Shown: positions 1-11,820 of the stretch, one piece after another | Position numbering within the stretch: position 1 is the stretch's first letter | Layout of the letters: the number at the start of each line of letters is the position of its first letter | The notes under the pieces: generated by a model | Told to the model about the DNA's origin: nothing | Seen by the model: the letters and a program-made list of their open reading frames with translations, nothing else | Databases searched by the model: none | Source: Morinoia aosen | Taxonomy: Eukaryota; Arthropoda; Malacostraca; Amphipoda; Talitridae | Length of the DNA: 64,000 nucleotides | Direction of reading: 5' to 3' | NCBI GenBank assembly: GCA_030386875.1 | Contig: CM059574.1 | Coordinates: 2,859,934 to 2,923,933, forward strand | Program-made: the position numbers and the translations under genes

Positions 1-814
1 ATTTTTTGCTAGCGCTAGCTGGAACCTGCTTTCAAAACTTTGCTATTGAAGTATACAATATTCGTACGAACATTATGGTTTTCATACATTGTATTAAGAA
101 TGGTGCATAATATCGGGCCTAGCAAGCATTTTTTGAGCCCCATCAGCGGGCTTTAAAGGCAAAGCTGCACTATGCGTTTTTTACTGCGCAATTCTCAGGC
201 ATATTCAAGCATGCATGAGCGGCTAAACTATACACTACGCGGAGCAGCGGGGGCATTGTAGACCAAAGGAGGTAACTTCTACAGGGACAGCTGCGCACAT
301 TCGCTAATTCGACTAGCCAATAGAAGGCTTCATTTCAATCAAGCCGGTGACGTTACCTACACACCATGACGTCAGTGGCGGCGGCAGCGTACTACCACGC
401 AGCTGACCTTCCGGACGTACGTTCAGCAACAGAACCGACTGCCGGTGTGCCTCCGCAGGTACGGATTTGGATTCTTGAAAAATTGAATTCCGTCCGGCTA
501 CGTGCAAATCTACCAGAACTAAAAGGTTATCGATCTTCAATTTAACCACACCGGCAGCTTCATAAATTGAAAGCACTATCAAAACTATAGGAGAATTACC
601 TTTATTCAATCATACAAAACGTTTTAATACCTTTTCCATGTAGCTGAAGCTGACGATTGCGCGCTGTGTTCAATCGTAAAAAAAGATTATATAAGATTCA
701 GTATTCAGATATTTATTTGAAATAAAACCTGCAATATATTCCGCTTGTGAGTTCGTGAACTGAATGGGCAGGAGTATTGATTTGCAGTTGTACATCCCTT
801 TTCAGCATCTAAAC
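1..814. other. Intronic or intergenic DNA, no gene recognised
   Basis: A 98-codon open frame on the minus strand (609-313) has fairly balanced base use but no motif I recognise. A short motif near 255-275 (minus strand CTCCTTTGGTCTAC) recurs near 9310-9325 in a similar CpG-rich context, so this is probably part of a dispersed repeat. Confidence 0.3.
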
Positions 815-3760
815 TTTCAAGCTAAAAAAAGACTTCCGAAGAGACGAAGGCACCATTTAGAATGGAGTTATGGGAACGCGGAACCTACCCAGAAGGAGGC
901 TTAGAAACAGAAAGTTGAGAAAGAAGTTTATGAAAATAGATAAAAGTTGACGAAGAAAGTAATAGGTGGTGAAAAAACAGGACAGCAGTGAACCGAAAAA
1001 ATGGTCCAAAAAATCAAAAAAACTACTTTATTTCAACGAAAAGCTTACCTAACCTTTAGCTCAAGACCTCGTACATTCCCCATGGGAGCGCTAAGAACAG
1101 AGAGCTTTGATTATTGTTATCGTTGTGAGGGAAAGTTGAAGTTACCCATGTTCACATTGTTGCAATGATTATATGAGTAAATGATAAAATACAGAAAATC
1201 TAGATGAATATGACATCATTTCAACACTTCTCCCCACAAAAAGGTGTTTCATGAACAGGAAGGAAAAAAACACCAATCTATATGGAAATAAGAAATCAGG
1301 AAATCTATGCATGAGGTGTATTCCCCTATATGTTGTAGATGAAGCATCAATGTACGAAGTTTGTAATATATAATCCACCATGAATATGTAAGGTTCCAGA
1401 AAACAGGATAGCAATGGACCCCTAAAAAGTCGGTACAACCTAAATAAAAAATTTTAAGGTTAGATTATTGGTAGTGCAAGCCTCCCTAGCACGACAAAGT
1501 TCAATCAAAGGAAGTTAGAAATTGTTCAATTAGAACTTGACACAACGGGGAATGTATGCACAAGATTTGTTCCCACACAAGACTTCATCATACACGTAAT
1601 TAGATTATTAGTTAGTTTAAGCCTCCCTATCCGCAACAAAGGCGATCCGAAGAGAGGAAGGAGGAAGGCACCATTTAGTGTGTAGTTAAGGGAACGCAGA
1701 ATCTACGCAAAAAGGGCATAGAAACAGTAAGATGAGAAAAATGTAGTGAATTAGATCAAATTTGAAGAAGAAAGTAGTAGGGGCTGAAAAACAGGACAGC
1801 TGTGAAAAAAATGTGTTCCTTAACATAACAAAGAGATTTCATTTCAATGAAAGAAAATCCTACCCAACTCTCAGCTCGGATCCTCAAATTTTCCCCCCAG
1901 GGAATGCTGTTTCCCATTGATGAAATAATTGCGTCCCTCTGGGGGAAAAGAATTGAATGAAAATCCGTTAATTTTCTTCATTGCATTCTGTGTTTCCCTA
2001 TAAGGGCTACTGCATTCAATATCGCTCACGAGTTATGCTACAATATTTTCATGTTGAAAAATTATGAATAGTTCAATCGCTAATTAAAAGCAAATAAGGG
2101 CAGCAGTGAATCGAGAGATGATCTGCAACGGAATCAAAAACGTTTTCTATTTTCAACAAATTGATGGCTTATGTAAGCTGGTCGAGGGACTTTAAATTTT
2201 CTCCCAAAGCTGCTCAAAGCGAGCACAGTCGCGGGACTTATCATCTTCTCTCATAGAAGATTAGATTAATATGGAGTATCCTAAAAGATTAGTATCCTAA
2301 AAGTAAGATTAGATTAAAATATAATTTAGTTTAGGCCTCCCTAACTGCTACAAAAAAGAGCGTATCGAAGAGAGGAAGGAGGAAGGCACCATTCAGTATG
2401 GATACTAGGGAATGCGGAATCTATGCAGAAGGGGCATAGAAACAGTAAGTTAGGAAGGAAGTTCATGAAACAAGATAAAAGTTGAAGAAGAGAGTGGTAG
2501 GTGCTGAAAAACAGGACATCAGTGAACCGAAAAAGGTATTCAATAACATAGCAAAAAATATTTTATCTTAACAGATTAGATTGGATTAGTCTTTAGTTTT
2601 AGCCTCCCAACCCGCAGCAACAAACGCGATCCAAAGAGAGGAAGGCACCATTCAGTATTGAGTTGAGGAAACGCGGAATCTACGCAGAAAGGGTGTAGAA
2701 ACAATAAGTTGTGAAAGAAGATTATGAAACAAGACCAAAGTTGAAGAAGAAAGTAGTAGGTGCTGAAAAACAGGACAGCAGTGAACAGAAAAAAGATGGT
2801 CCTTAACATAACAAAAACATTTCATTTCAACAAAAAGAAAGCCTCCCTACTCACTCTCATCTCGGACTTTCACATTGTCCCCCTGGGAGCGCTAATTCCC
2901 ATAGATACAGATTATTAGATTATAAGTTAGTTTAAGCCTCCCTTACCGCTACAAAAAAAAAGAGTGTGTCGAAGAGAGGAAGGAGGAAGGCATTATTTAG
3001 TATGGGGATAAGAGAGTGAGGAATTTATGCAGAAGGGGCATAAAAACAGTAAAGTTGAGAAAGAAGTTCATGAAATAAGATAAAAGTTGAAGAAGAAAGT
3101 CAGAGGTACTGAAAAACAGAACAGTAGTGAACCGAAAAAGGTGGTCCTTGACATAACAAAGAACATTTTATTTCAACAAAAAGAAGGCCTACCTAACTCG
3201 CAGCTCGGACCTTCACATTGTCCACCTGGGAGCGCGAATTCCAAAAGATACAATAATTGTATACCCCTGAGGGGTTTTGTCTAAACAAAAAGAAGGCCTA
3301 CCTAACTCTCAGCTCGGGCCCTCACATCTTCCTCCTGGGAGCGCTAATTCCTGTAGATAAAATAATTGTATCCCCCTGAGGGGCTTTTCACATAGAAAAC
3401 CAAGTTTTTATTATAAATACTGACTATTTCTACAGATTAGATTACGACATAGAATAAGCATCCCTTCTCACACTACGATAAAACTGTTCAAAAAGAGGAA
3501 GGAAACACCGGAGTTAGAAGGGAAAGCGTAATTAATACACATAGTGTGTTTTCACATAAGAGACCCTGTGCACAGAAACAATAAGTTGGGGAGTAACGTT
3601 ATGCAACGAAATTAAAGCAGAAAAAGAAAGTCATAGGCGATGAATAACAGGACAGCAATGAACCAAAATAATTTGATCCTTAACTAAAATAAAACGAATC
3701 AATTTAATTTCAACAAAAAGAAGGCCTACCAAACTCTCAGCTCTAGACTTTACATTACTT
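815..3760 (+). repeat. Degenerate array of ~330-450 bp repeat units
   Basis: At least six same-direction copies, starting near 815, 1620, 2334, 2599, 2935 and 3440, with a partial unit near 3285. Shared landmarks in order: a lead-in like AGTTTAAGCCTCCCTAAC, GAGAGGAAGGAGGAAGGCAC, GTTGAGAAAGAAGTTCATGA, AAAAACAGGACAGCAGTGAA, CCTACCTAACTCTCAGCTCG, GGGAGCGCTAATTCCC, and an end block TGTATCCCCCTGAGGGG. Copies differ by scattered substitutions and truncations. I could not find Pol III boxes or terminal inverted repeats, so SINE, satellite or MITE origin stays open. Small open frames here are shadows. A seventh copy lies at 14926-15270. Confidence 0.8.
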
Positions 3761-4443
3761 GTTCTATAAGGATGGGGAACAAAACATTAGCCAACAACTC
3801 GTCCCTGAATAAATATTCTAATTCTTTAAAAATATATTTCGTCTCTTCTATCTCGATGTTACATAAATTTTTGACCATAATGAAATAAATAAACTAATTT
3901 TTCATAAAAAAACAATAATTGGTACATCACCGACCACTCAAGGCACGTTCAACATTTCCGGCTAATAAATTCCGAAATCCCTATAAAAGTATCATGTCAA
4001 TGATACTAAGTCACCTCTCCTAGGAAGGAAAAATGGCTGGGTAAATAAATAAATAAGTTCCAAAATGTACACACAAGACAACACAGAACTGAGTATTCAA
4101 ATCTAGGTAAGGACTAGTCGTACATAATGACTTACTAAACATCACAGAGCTCAAACGGCAGCACTCCTAACGCATAACCCTATCTTCAAACATCAGGAAT
4201 AGTTCTCTGCGCACCAATAGGTGAAGAAAAATTGAACAAAAAGAAAATGAACAGTTAAAATCAAAAAGGAAAAAATGCACCATAATGGACTATAAAGATA
4301 AACATCAGAATGACCAGTTAAGGTCAAACTTATTTTTTGGGTACCGATTTTTCTAGCTCTGTACGAGTGGGAAGCCTACGACGCATCTTTCACCAACTAT
4401 GGGAATCGTGCTCGAAATCAATCATTCATACGGTAGAATAGTC

Positions 4444-4488
<45 letters not shown>

Positions 4489-4848
4489 CTCCTGGTTTTA
4501 CCACCGCAGCCGCACAAGCGTTGATTTCAGCAGTGATTCTCAGTTAAATTGGTTTGTTGGGTTAAGTTTTAGGTTGTCGTTTCCGTATCAGGGCGAGTTG
4601 GTTCTGTAGCAGCTATTCCTCTGCGTAGGCAAGTTTGAAGTCGCTTGCCAGTCGGGCCAGGCCCTTTGGGTTTCAGCTGTCCATCCATTCATAGCCGGGC
4701 GTCTCGCGTCTAATAATCAAAGTTCAATTTCTTACCTTCCAGGTCCAAACTCCTGTGACCATAAAACGACAGCACAACACCACTTTTCATTGAAATGTGC
4801 GTCTTAAATGCCGACAGGATTCTTCGGTAGTCGGTCTGCCGCTAATAT
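3761..4848. other. No gene seen; contains a TTA microsatellite
   Basis: AT-rich sequence without recognisable coding content. A run of about 13 TTA/ATT units lies at 4448-4486. The 4500-4700 stretch is more GC-rich but shows no motif I can name. Confidence 0.5.
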
Positions 4849-4895
4849 AAATGAGACTTAATCTAAAACTGAATCCGCATTGACGCGTTTTATTC

Positions 4896-6299
4896 TTAAA
4901 ATGAAAAGCAAGGCGAAAATCGCTGTACGAATTGACATTTTATTATTACAAATAGTAAAGTCTAAATGAATAAAATTGAACGTTTCGAACTAAACAGTTC
5001 ATCTTCAGCAAAGAAAAGAATTCTGCGACAAAACAAAACGAAAATGAGTAAATTGAAACTATACTATGCAAACGAATACTACAACATATACAGAAAAAGT
5101 CGTAGATGTAAAACTAAAATATAAAACAAAACAAAAATTAAAAAACCTAAACTAATGATCATGTATTTGCAACGAGAAGAGGAAAAGCACTTAGAGTATC
5201 ATTTAGAGGGGGTCTGAGCTTAAAGATGTATAGCGACTCGAGGATGCGTAAATCAATCATATGAGGGGCACCTGCAAGGATTTTAAAATGATTTACGGAA
5301 ACAGGGACGTTACAGTTTTCGGCATGGGATCGAACAGAGGACAGTGGAGGAGAACCAAGTGGACGACCGGTTCTACAGCTGCGCCCAGCGTGCTCGGCTA
5401 CTCTGGACATAAGAGTACGACAGGTGGAACCTATGTACTGTGATTCACAACGTGAACAACTAAACTGGTAAACCACAGAGGAGCACATAGCAGTGGGCAG
5501 CTTATCCTTAAAGCGGAAAAGGGAACCGATTGTAAAATTGTTGACTAGAATAGAATGAATTTTAAGTTGCGGAAAAAACTTGCTGATTAGGAGTTGAACC
5601 TCCTGATTTAACTTGATAGATTGATGACCAAAGAAGGGAAGCTTTAAGAAAAATTTCTGTTGATCACATGATTGGAGTGCCGGCGTTCGATCATAAATCT
5701 TAGACAAAAATTTACCAATATGTTTATCGATAGTAAACAGAGGAAATCCATTCTTAAGAAAAAATTGTCGTAAAAAGTCAAATTCTTGATGTAAAATTCG
5801 AAAGTTAGAACAAACTTTAAACGCTCTATGGACGAGAGTTCGAATGCCGCAGAGCTTAAAACGGGTCGCACAGAAACTAAAATAACTAGTACCTAAACCC
5901 GAGAAAGTGCCTTTCCTAAAAACAGAACATTGGAAAGTATTATCAATTCTGCTAACATTGACGTCCAGAAACGGTAAACGGCTGTTCGTTTCATCTTCCC
6001 TGGTAAAATTAATATTCTTATGACGAGAATTCAAATAGTTGAGAAAAAGGTCCGCATGAGATCTCTCTTTGAATAGAACAAATGTATCGTCTACATACCT
6101 TCTGTAAAAAACCGGTTTGAGAAGGTTGGGACAGTCATTTAACCAACTTTCCTCATGATGGCACATAAAAATATTGGCGAAAGTTGGACCGAGAGGTAAA
6201 CCCATGCCCAATCCGTCTATCTGCTGGTAATATTTGTTGTTGAAGATGAAAAAACAATTGCAAACAGCCAGTTCTAACAGTTTCTGCATAATCTTACGG
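4896..6299. repeat. Left arm of Penelope 1 inverted repeat
   Basis: Inverted partner of 7542-8952. Pairing runs from TTAAAATGAAAAGCAAGG at the outer edge to CCGTAAGATTATGCAG (minus strand) at the inner edge. It covers the C-terminal half of the RT, the endonuclease and the 3' UTR. Confidence 0.9.
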
Positions 6300-7607
6300 G
6301 AAAACCCCATGAATACAGAATAATTTGGCCAAACAGATTTCAATGGTTTCAATCAACGGAACATTTGTAAATAAACTATCTACGTCAAAAGAAGCCATGA
6401 ACAGGTCATCAGTGTTATCAAAGTCTGATAAACTCTCTACAAAAGATCTTGAGTTGTCAACGGTATAAGAATTCGTAGTAAGGGGTTTTAAGATTGGAAC
6501 AAAAAACTTAGCTAGATTAAAACTCGGGGTGTTAAACGCTGCAAAAATTGGCCTAAACTGAAATTTAGAGGAGAAATCTGGCTTATGTATTTTGGGGAGA
6601 CCATACAAAGTACCGGGTCCTGAGCCCGTCGCACGAAGTCTGGTGTAATCCTCTTTAGAAAGAGAACCCTCATTCTTTAAGCGTAGTAAAAAATTATTTA
6701 TTTTATCCTCGATGCGCATGGAAAATTTCTGTATTGGCTCTGTAATCTCTTTAAATTTTCGATCCCCTGACAAAATATCATTCATGCTCTCAATGTACCT
6801 AACCCTATCAACCAAAACCACACCTTTTCCCTTATCAGGCCAAGAAACAATAATATCCTTATTGGAAGCCAGATTCTTTAAAAGAACTATATCGTCTCTA
6901 GAAAAAATTGCAGAGAAAATTTTGAAAGATTTAAAATTATAAAAATATTTATGGGCCACATTCCGGAGCTGACTAGAAAATTGTACAAAATTTAAACACT
7001 GGACGGACTTTAACTGAAGCAACAACTTCTCAAAACTCAGGTAATAGGAAAAGAAGTTTAACTTGTACACAGGCAAGCAAAATTCCAGACCGAAGGCTAG
7101 TAATCGGCAAACTCTATCAGGGACATGTAAAGAACTATAGTTAAAGATAACATTTTTAGGATCAACAGGTTCTAGCCTGTTCTCTATACCCAAATCCTGA
7201 AGTTTCCTATTGTGGGTAGCGATTGTTGCACACTCAAAATTCTTATTGATTGATACCGCGTAGCGCTTGACAAGGACACGATCAAGCGGCGAGAAAGAAG
7301 ATAATGACGCTGTGCATTCGTCTAGCTTCGTCGTAAGGTTGCAGACAGTCTTCTTCTTGTTCTTCATTTCACGGAGTAGAAGTTTGGACTGCCAGGAACG
7401 GTAAAACACTGTCGTCTGCAGGGATCTTCGGTACAGCCGGAATCGCAAAAATTTCGGAAATAAATTGTAAATTTTGCAGGATGTCAGGAACTTCACGTCT
7501 AATCTAGCTTTCGTTAATTTCCTGATTGTATTTTGGTAACTCCGTAAGATTATGCAGAAACTGTTAGAACTGGCTGTTTGCAATTGTTTTTTCATCTTCA
7601 ACAACAA
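5159..7607 (-). pseudogene. Penelope-like RT/GIY-YIG polyprotein, one frameshift
   Basis: Two overlapping frames together give the full enzyme. The upstream frame (7607-6294) has PDKGKGVVLVDR, YGLPKIHKP, RPI and the motif A region FDVDSLFTNVP. The downstream frame (6352-5159) has GLGMGLPLGPTFANIF, the catalytic YVDD, then a GIY-YIG nuclease (YQFSCSRCESQYIGST, later LRILESLY with the catalytic Glu). The frames overlap at a GGGG run near 6303-6306, where one extra base would explain the break. The first ~20 codons of the upstream frame are only the antisense of the right arm, so the true start is inside; the first methionine after the arm is MKNKKK. The enzyme would copy element RNA and nick target DNA. 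No other stops are seen. Confidence 0.86.
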
Positions 7608-8952
7608 ATATTACCAGCAGATAGACGGATTGGGCATGGGTTTACCTCTCGGTCCAACTTTCGCCAATATTTTTATGTGCCATCATGAGGAAAGTTGGTT
7701 AAATGACTGTCCCAACCTTTTCAAACCGGTTTTTTACAGAAGGTATGTAGACGATACATTTGTTCTATTCAAAGAGAGATCTCATGCGGACCTTTTTCTC
7801 AACTATTTGAATTCTCGTCATAAGAATATTAATTTTACCAGGGAAGATGAAACGAACAGCCGTTTACCGTTTCTGGACGTCAATGTTAGCAGAATTGATA
7901 ATACTTTCCAATGTTCTGTTTTTAGGAAAGGCACTTTCTCGGGTTTAGGTACTAGTTATTTTAGTTTCTGTGCGACCCGTTTTAAGCTCTGCGGCATTCG
8001 AACTCTCGTCCATAGAGCGTTTAAAGTTTGTTCTAACTTTCGAATTTTACATCAAGAATTTGACTTTTTACGACAATTTTTTCTTAAGAATGGATTTCCT
8101 CTGTTTACTATCGATAAACATATTGGTAAATTTTTGTCTAAGATTTATGATCGAACGCCGGCACTCCAATCATGTGATCAACAGAAATTTTTCTTAAAGC
8201 TTCCCTTCTTTGGTCATCAATCTATCAAGTTAAATCAGGAGGTTCAACTCCTAATCAGCAAGTTTTTTCCGCAACTTAAAATTCATTCTATTCTAGTCAA
8301 CAATTTTACAATCGGTTCCCTTTTCCGCTTTAAGGATAAGCTGCCCACTGCTATGTGCTCCTCTGTGGTTTACCAGTTTAGTTGTTCACGTTGTGAATCA
8401 CAGTACATAGGTTCCACCTGTCGTACTCTTATGTCCAGAGTAGCCGAGCACGCTGGGCGCAGCTGTAGAACCGGTCGTCCACTTGGTTCTCCTCCACTGT
8501 CCTCTGTTCGATCCCATGCCGAAAACTGTAACGTCCCTGTTTCCGTAAATCATTTTATAATCCTTGCAGCCTGCAGGTGCCCCTCATATGATTGATTTAC
8601 GCATCCTCGAGTCGCTATACATCTTCAAGCTCAGACCCCCTCTAAATGATACTCTAAGTGCTTTTCCTCTTCTCGTTGCAAATACATGATCATTAGTTTA
8701 AGTTTTTTAATTTTTGTTTTGTTTTATATTTTAGTTTTACATCTACGACTTTTTCTGTATATGTTGTAGTATTCGTTTGCATAGTATAGTTTCAATTTAC
8801 TCATTTTCGTTTTGTTTTGTCGCAGAATTCTTTTCTTTGCTGAAGATGAACTGTTTAGTTCGAAACGTTCAATTTTATTCATTTAGACTTTACTATTTGT
8901 AATAATAAAATGTCAATTCGTACAGCGATTTTCGCCTTGCTTTTCATTTTAA
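7542..8952. repeat. Right arm of Penelope 1 inverted repeat
   Basis: Inverted partner of 4896-6299. The one length difference I see is a 7-base duplication-like insertion (GCAG becomes GCAGCCTGCAG) near 8568. Confidence 0.9.
7552..8595 (+). pseudogene. Penelope-like RT/endonuclease, 5'-truncated second copy
   Basis: 347 codons nearly identical to the C-terminal part of the opposite-strand copy. It starts at MQKLLELAVC and includes GLGMGLPLGPTFANIF, YVDD and the nuclease YIG block. One amino-acid difference is visible (Phe for Leu in CPNLFKP). A 7-base insertion near 8568 shifts the frame, so the protein ends CRCPSYD before the Glu of the GIY-YIG active site. It lacks the N-terminal RT half, so it is not autonomous. 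Confidence 0.88.
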
Positions 8953-8962
8953 ATGTGACTTA

Positions 8963-11600
8963 TTAAAATTATTTAACTGGACATTTCAACTCGGCATAAT
9001 CCATTCCTAAAAATTAAAACCAGGACATTGAAATATCTTGGGTAGATTTATAGAATTATTCTGACATTAAATTAAGGAACACTAATTTAATTTGACGTGA
9101 GAACGTGAGGCGGCGACATTTGCATTTCACTCGACTTGCCAACCCTTCGTTTTAACGGCACTGCCAGATTGTTGTACCAGTAACGCTAACAGTGATGCCA
9201 GATTTCGGGTTAGCAGTGTTGTCAGATGCAATCTAAGCTCTGCTATTGGTGCGATGCCATGACGTCACATGCACACCACTCGATTTTCTAAGAAGCCTGG
9301 TTTGCCGCTACCTCCTTTCGTCTACCATGAGCGGGCCCCGGCGGGGGTCAGTTGCACTCCGCAGGCTGACCGGAGAGAATGGGTGTTGATAAACGTGCGC
9401 TCCGGTCAGTCGCTATCGCATGTGCGATAGGGAAGAAAAAACAGGAACGACAAGTGACTCATACTACCCGTCTATTTCCTTCATGTATAAGTATTGTACA
9501 GTCAATCAAAGACATAACTACCCAACCATGTTTCATACTAATTTCGGGTCAAGCTATCTAATTAACAAGGAACAGAGTTGATTAACTCGAGATGAATGCT
9601 ATATATATAAAAAAATTATACACGGTATTCATTTTTGATTATAGTTTTATTCACTCAAATACAAATGCTGCGGGAGGAATTATTTAACTTGTATATTTTC
9701 TATATACAAATAAATAATGAACATGACTTTCCTGAGCGACTACTTGACTATGCAAATCTGATGTTGACTGCCGGCTCTCTGCCCCATCACTAAAAAATGA
9801 CAACATGTCATAGCAAGATTGGGTCAGTCGCTGTACATCCTCTGTATCTGCTTCGATTTTTTTAAAAGCTCAACATTTTATTCGGCTTTCAAAGTACTGT
9901 GTCTTCAATGTATGAATTTTATTTTTATTATATCAACTGTCAATGCCTCCTCAATGTCTAGAGATGTTAAAATAATTTTGTAAGTAAATTCTTAAAAATT
10001 TATTTCTGTATACGTTGAATTTTTGACGTTTCAGAGACATTCCTTCGCTTTAAGTTGTCTCTGAACTGGAGCACCAGCTCGCGTGGCCAATCACTCATTG
10101 TAGAAAGCGCAAGCAATAAATAGAAGTACAATTGAACACTCTACGATAAAGTGCGACTGCAAACTGGGAGAGCTGTCGGGCGATGACTTCCCAACTACAC
10201 GCTATAGATGCTTGCCTCACAAGAAGTCGCGTCAAAAACCGCATACCGTGGAAGTGCATGCAGCACTCGTGCAACCGACATGCATGCTTCAAATTTGGGC
10301 GAGTTGCGCGTGAGTTGCACGAAGAAACGCATAGTGAAGCCGCGCCTTAATAAGTTGTATATTTTTCCAAATTCGATAGGACCTCTATCAATTTCAAGTA
10401 AAGCTTGAATGGCGCTGAAAATGTATACAAGTGAAAAAAAGTTATATGAGCCGAGCTTATTGTTTCAATCCAGCAAAAACTGATCTCATGATTAAACTGG
10501 GGAATGGGGAGAGAATTAATGTGTGGTGCAATAGCGAATCTAAACGAAATGACGTCTATGTTTTCTATGACGTAGTCTCACAAGAACATAAGGTTATTTT
10601 CCGTGGAGAATTAAAAAGTCTAGACAGCTCGGCAGGGCTCTGATTCTAAGAAGTGTTAATTTTTCGACGATTTATGCTTCACCTAGTTTAAGTTTAATAT
10701 TTTTGGCAGTTAAATACCTGACATGTTGTGAGCTTCTTATGAAAAATTGCAGGAATCAATCAACAAGTAAGAAGTGTTTATTATAGTAATAGTTTCAGTA
10801 AGAAAATCATTTAATCATGGAGCATCAGCGAAATGGTTGAATCATGAAATCTTAAGTAATACGGGGGAATTAGGGTTGAAATTATGTGCCCCTTAAATTG
10901 CAGCACAGCTATCAGGAACTCGTCAGTAGAAACCTGGGAGTCGATTATTAATTCACCATCAATACTGAGAAGCAAAGTATCCGTCACCTAAACACTACTG
11001 ATTAGAGCTATGATTGTTATAAATATGAATGTATAAATTACTTCTATACTGTCCTGTTGACACAGAAAATTTTCATTTCAAAGGTGACACTCTCTGTCAG
11101 CCTACTTGTTACCAAGCCGTCACACAAAGGTGTGTCATCAACACTGATCAGGGTATTGTGGCACGCTTTTGTACGTCATGGGCCAATACGACACACAGGA
11201 GTGTGCCTTTTATGACACACTTAGCACAAGTCACTACTTTTTCCGATGAAAAAGTCTACTCAGAATATGTCTCAGACCGAGTAGTAATTATGTACATGTA
11301 ATCTCAGACCAAGACTATACATTTTATGAAAAAAAGTAAAAGTATCTAGATTTCACTAAAGAATTATATTAATTTCAAAAATAACAAAGACTACCCATTT
11401 TTTAACAAAAAATTGTCACCGTATTAATCGTGAATACGTGATTTATATTTCAAGATCACTTGAACAGGTGGTCAAAGGTATGCACCAAGATGTACCGAGA
11501 TTTCAATGAATAAACATTTGACACACACAAGTGTGGCAAAATTTCCCTGAATGTAAGATAGTAGCTAATCTGAAGACTAAAAGTAAACTGTAGCACTCAC
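8963..11600. other. Intron DNA, no gene recognised
   Basis: Near 9240-9400 there is a CpG-richer patch with a TGACGTCA-like site and a motif shared with 255-275. Open frames at 10431-10643 (plus) and 11029-11301 (plus) have no motif I recognise. The second is built around repeated GACACAC/GTGTGTC words and looks like repeat sequence. No UGT exon was found here. Confidence 0.4.
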
Positions 11601-11820
11601 CTAAGATATCTTGTTGTGGTACGTCGTAGTGGAATAACATATTTCCAATTTTCTTCTTTTTTTGTCCTTTTATTTTAAAGAGGATTTTGTACGGAAATTT
11701 CCTTAAAACTGAAATTATCATTTCTTTCTTTTTGCGATCCACGGTGTCTTTGTGAACGAATGTCACTCCAAGGCTGAAGTATATCACGTGGTCATCTCCT
11801 TCCAGGAAGTCTGCAATGTC
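11601..11820 (-). CDS. UGT exon 6: donor-binding domain, first half
   Basis: 73 codons plus one base. The acceptor is GCACTTTTTCAG|GACATT and the donor is TTAG|GTGAGTGC, so the following intron is phase 1. It encodes DIADFLEGDDHVIYFSLG, a lysine-rich stretch, then KFPYKILFKIKG, ending YDVPQQDIL. IYFSLG and PQQDIL are hallmarks of the UDP-sugar-binding domain. Oddities: the tryptophan normally just before the PQ pair (W-x-PQ) is Asp here, and the usual WK of the preceding strand is FK. Either this is a divergent paralogue or its donor site is relaxed. The exon that should follow, with the THGG motif, was searched for on the minus strand down to base 1 and not found. Confidence 0.86.

Larger units (their letters stand above)
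4849..8962 (-). mobile_element. Penelope-like retroelement 1, head-to-head double copy
   Basis: A minus-strand copy with reverse transcriptase and GIY-YIG endonuclease is joined to a plus-strand 3' partial copy. The two arms, 4896-6299 and 7542-8952, are near-identical inverted repeats of 1404 and 1411 bases; the right arm has a 7-base insertion near 8568. Between them lies the unique 5' half of the minus copy. Candidate target-site duplications, AAATGAGACTTA (4849-4860) and AAATGTGACTTA (8951-8962), differ at one base. Penelope-like elements are known for inverted or tandem partial copies, so the layout fits the family. Near-identity of the arms suggests recent insertion. Confidence 0.85.

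Noticed and set aside
10431..10643. 70-codon plus-strand frame with balanced composition
   Set aside because: No motif recognised, no splice or promoter support, and it lies inside a large intron.
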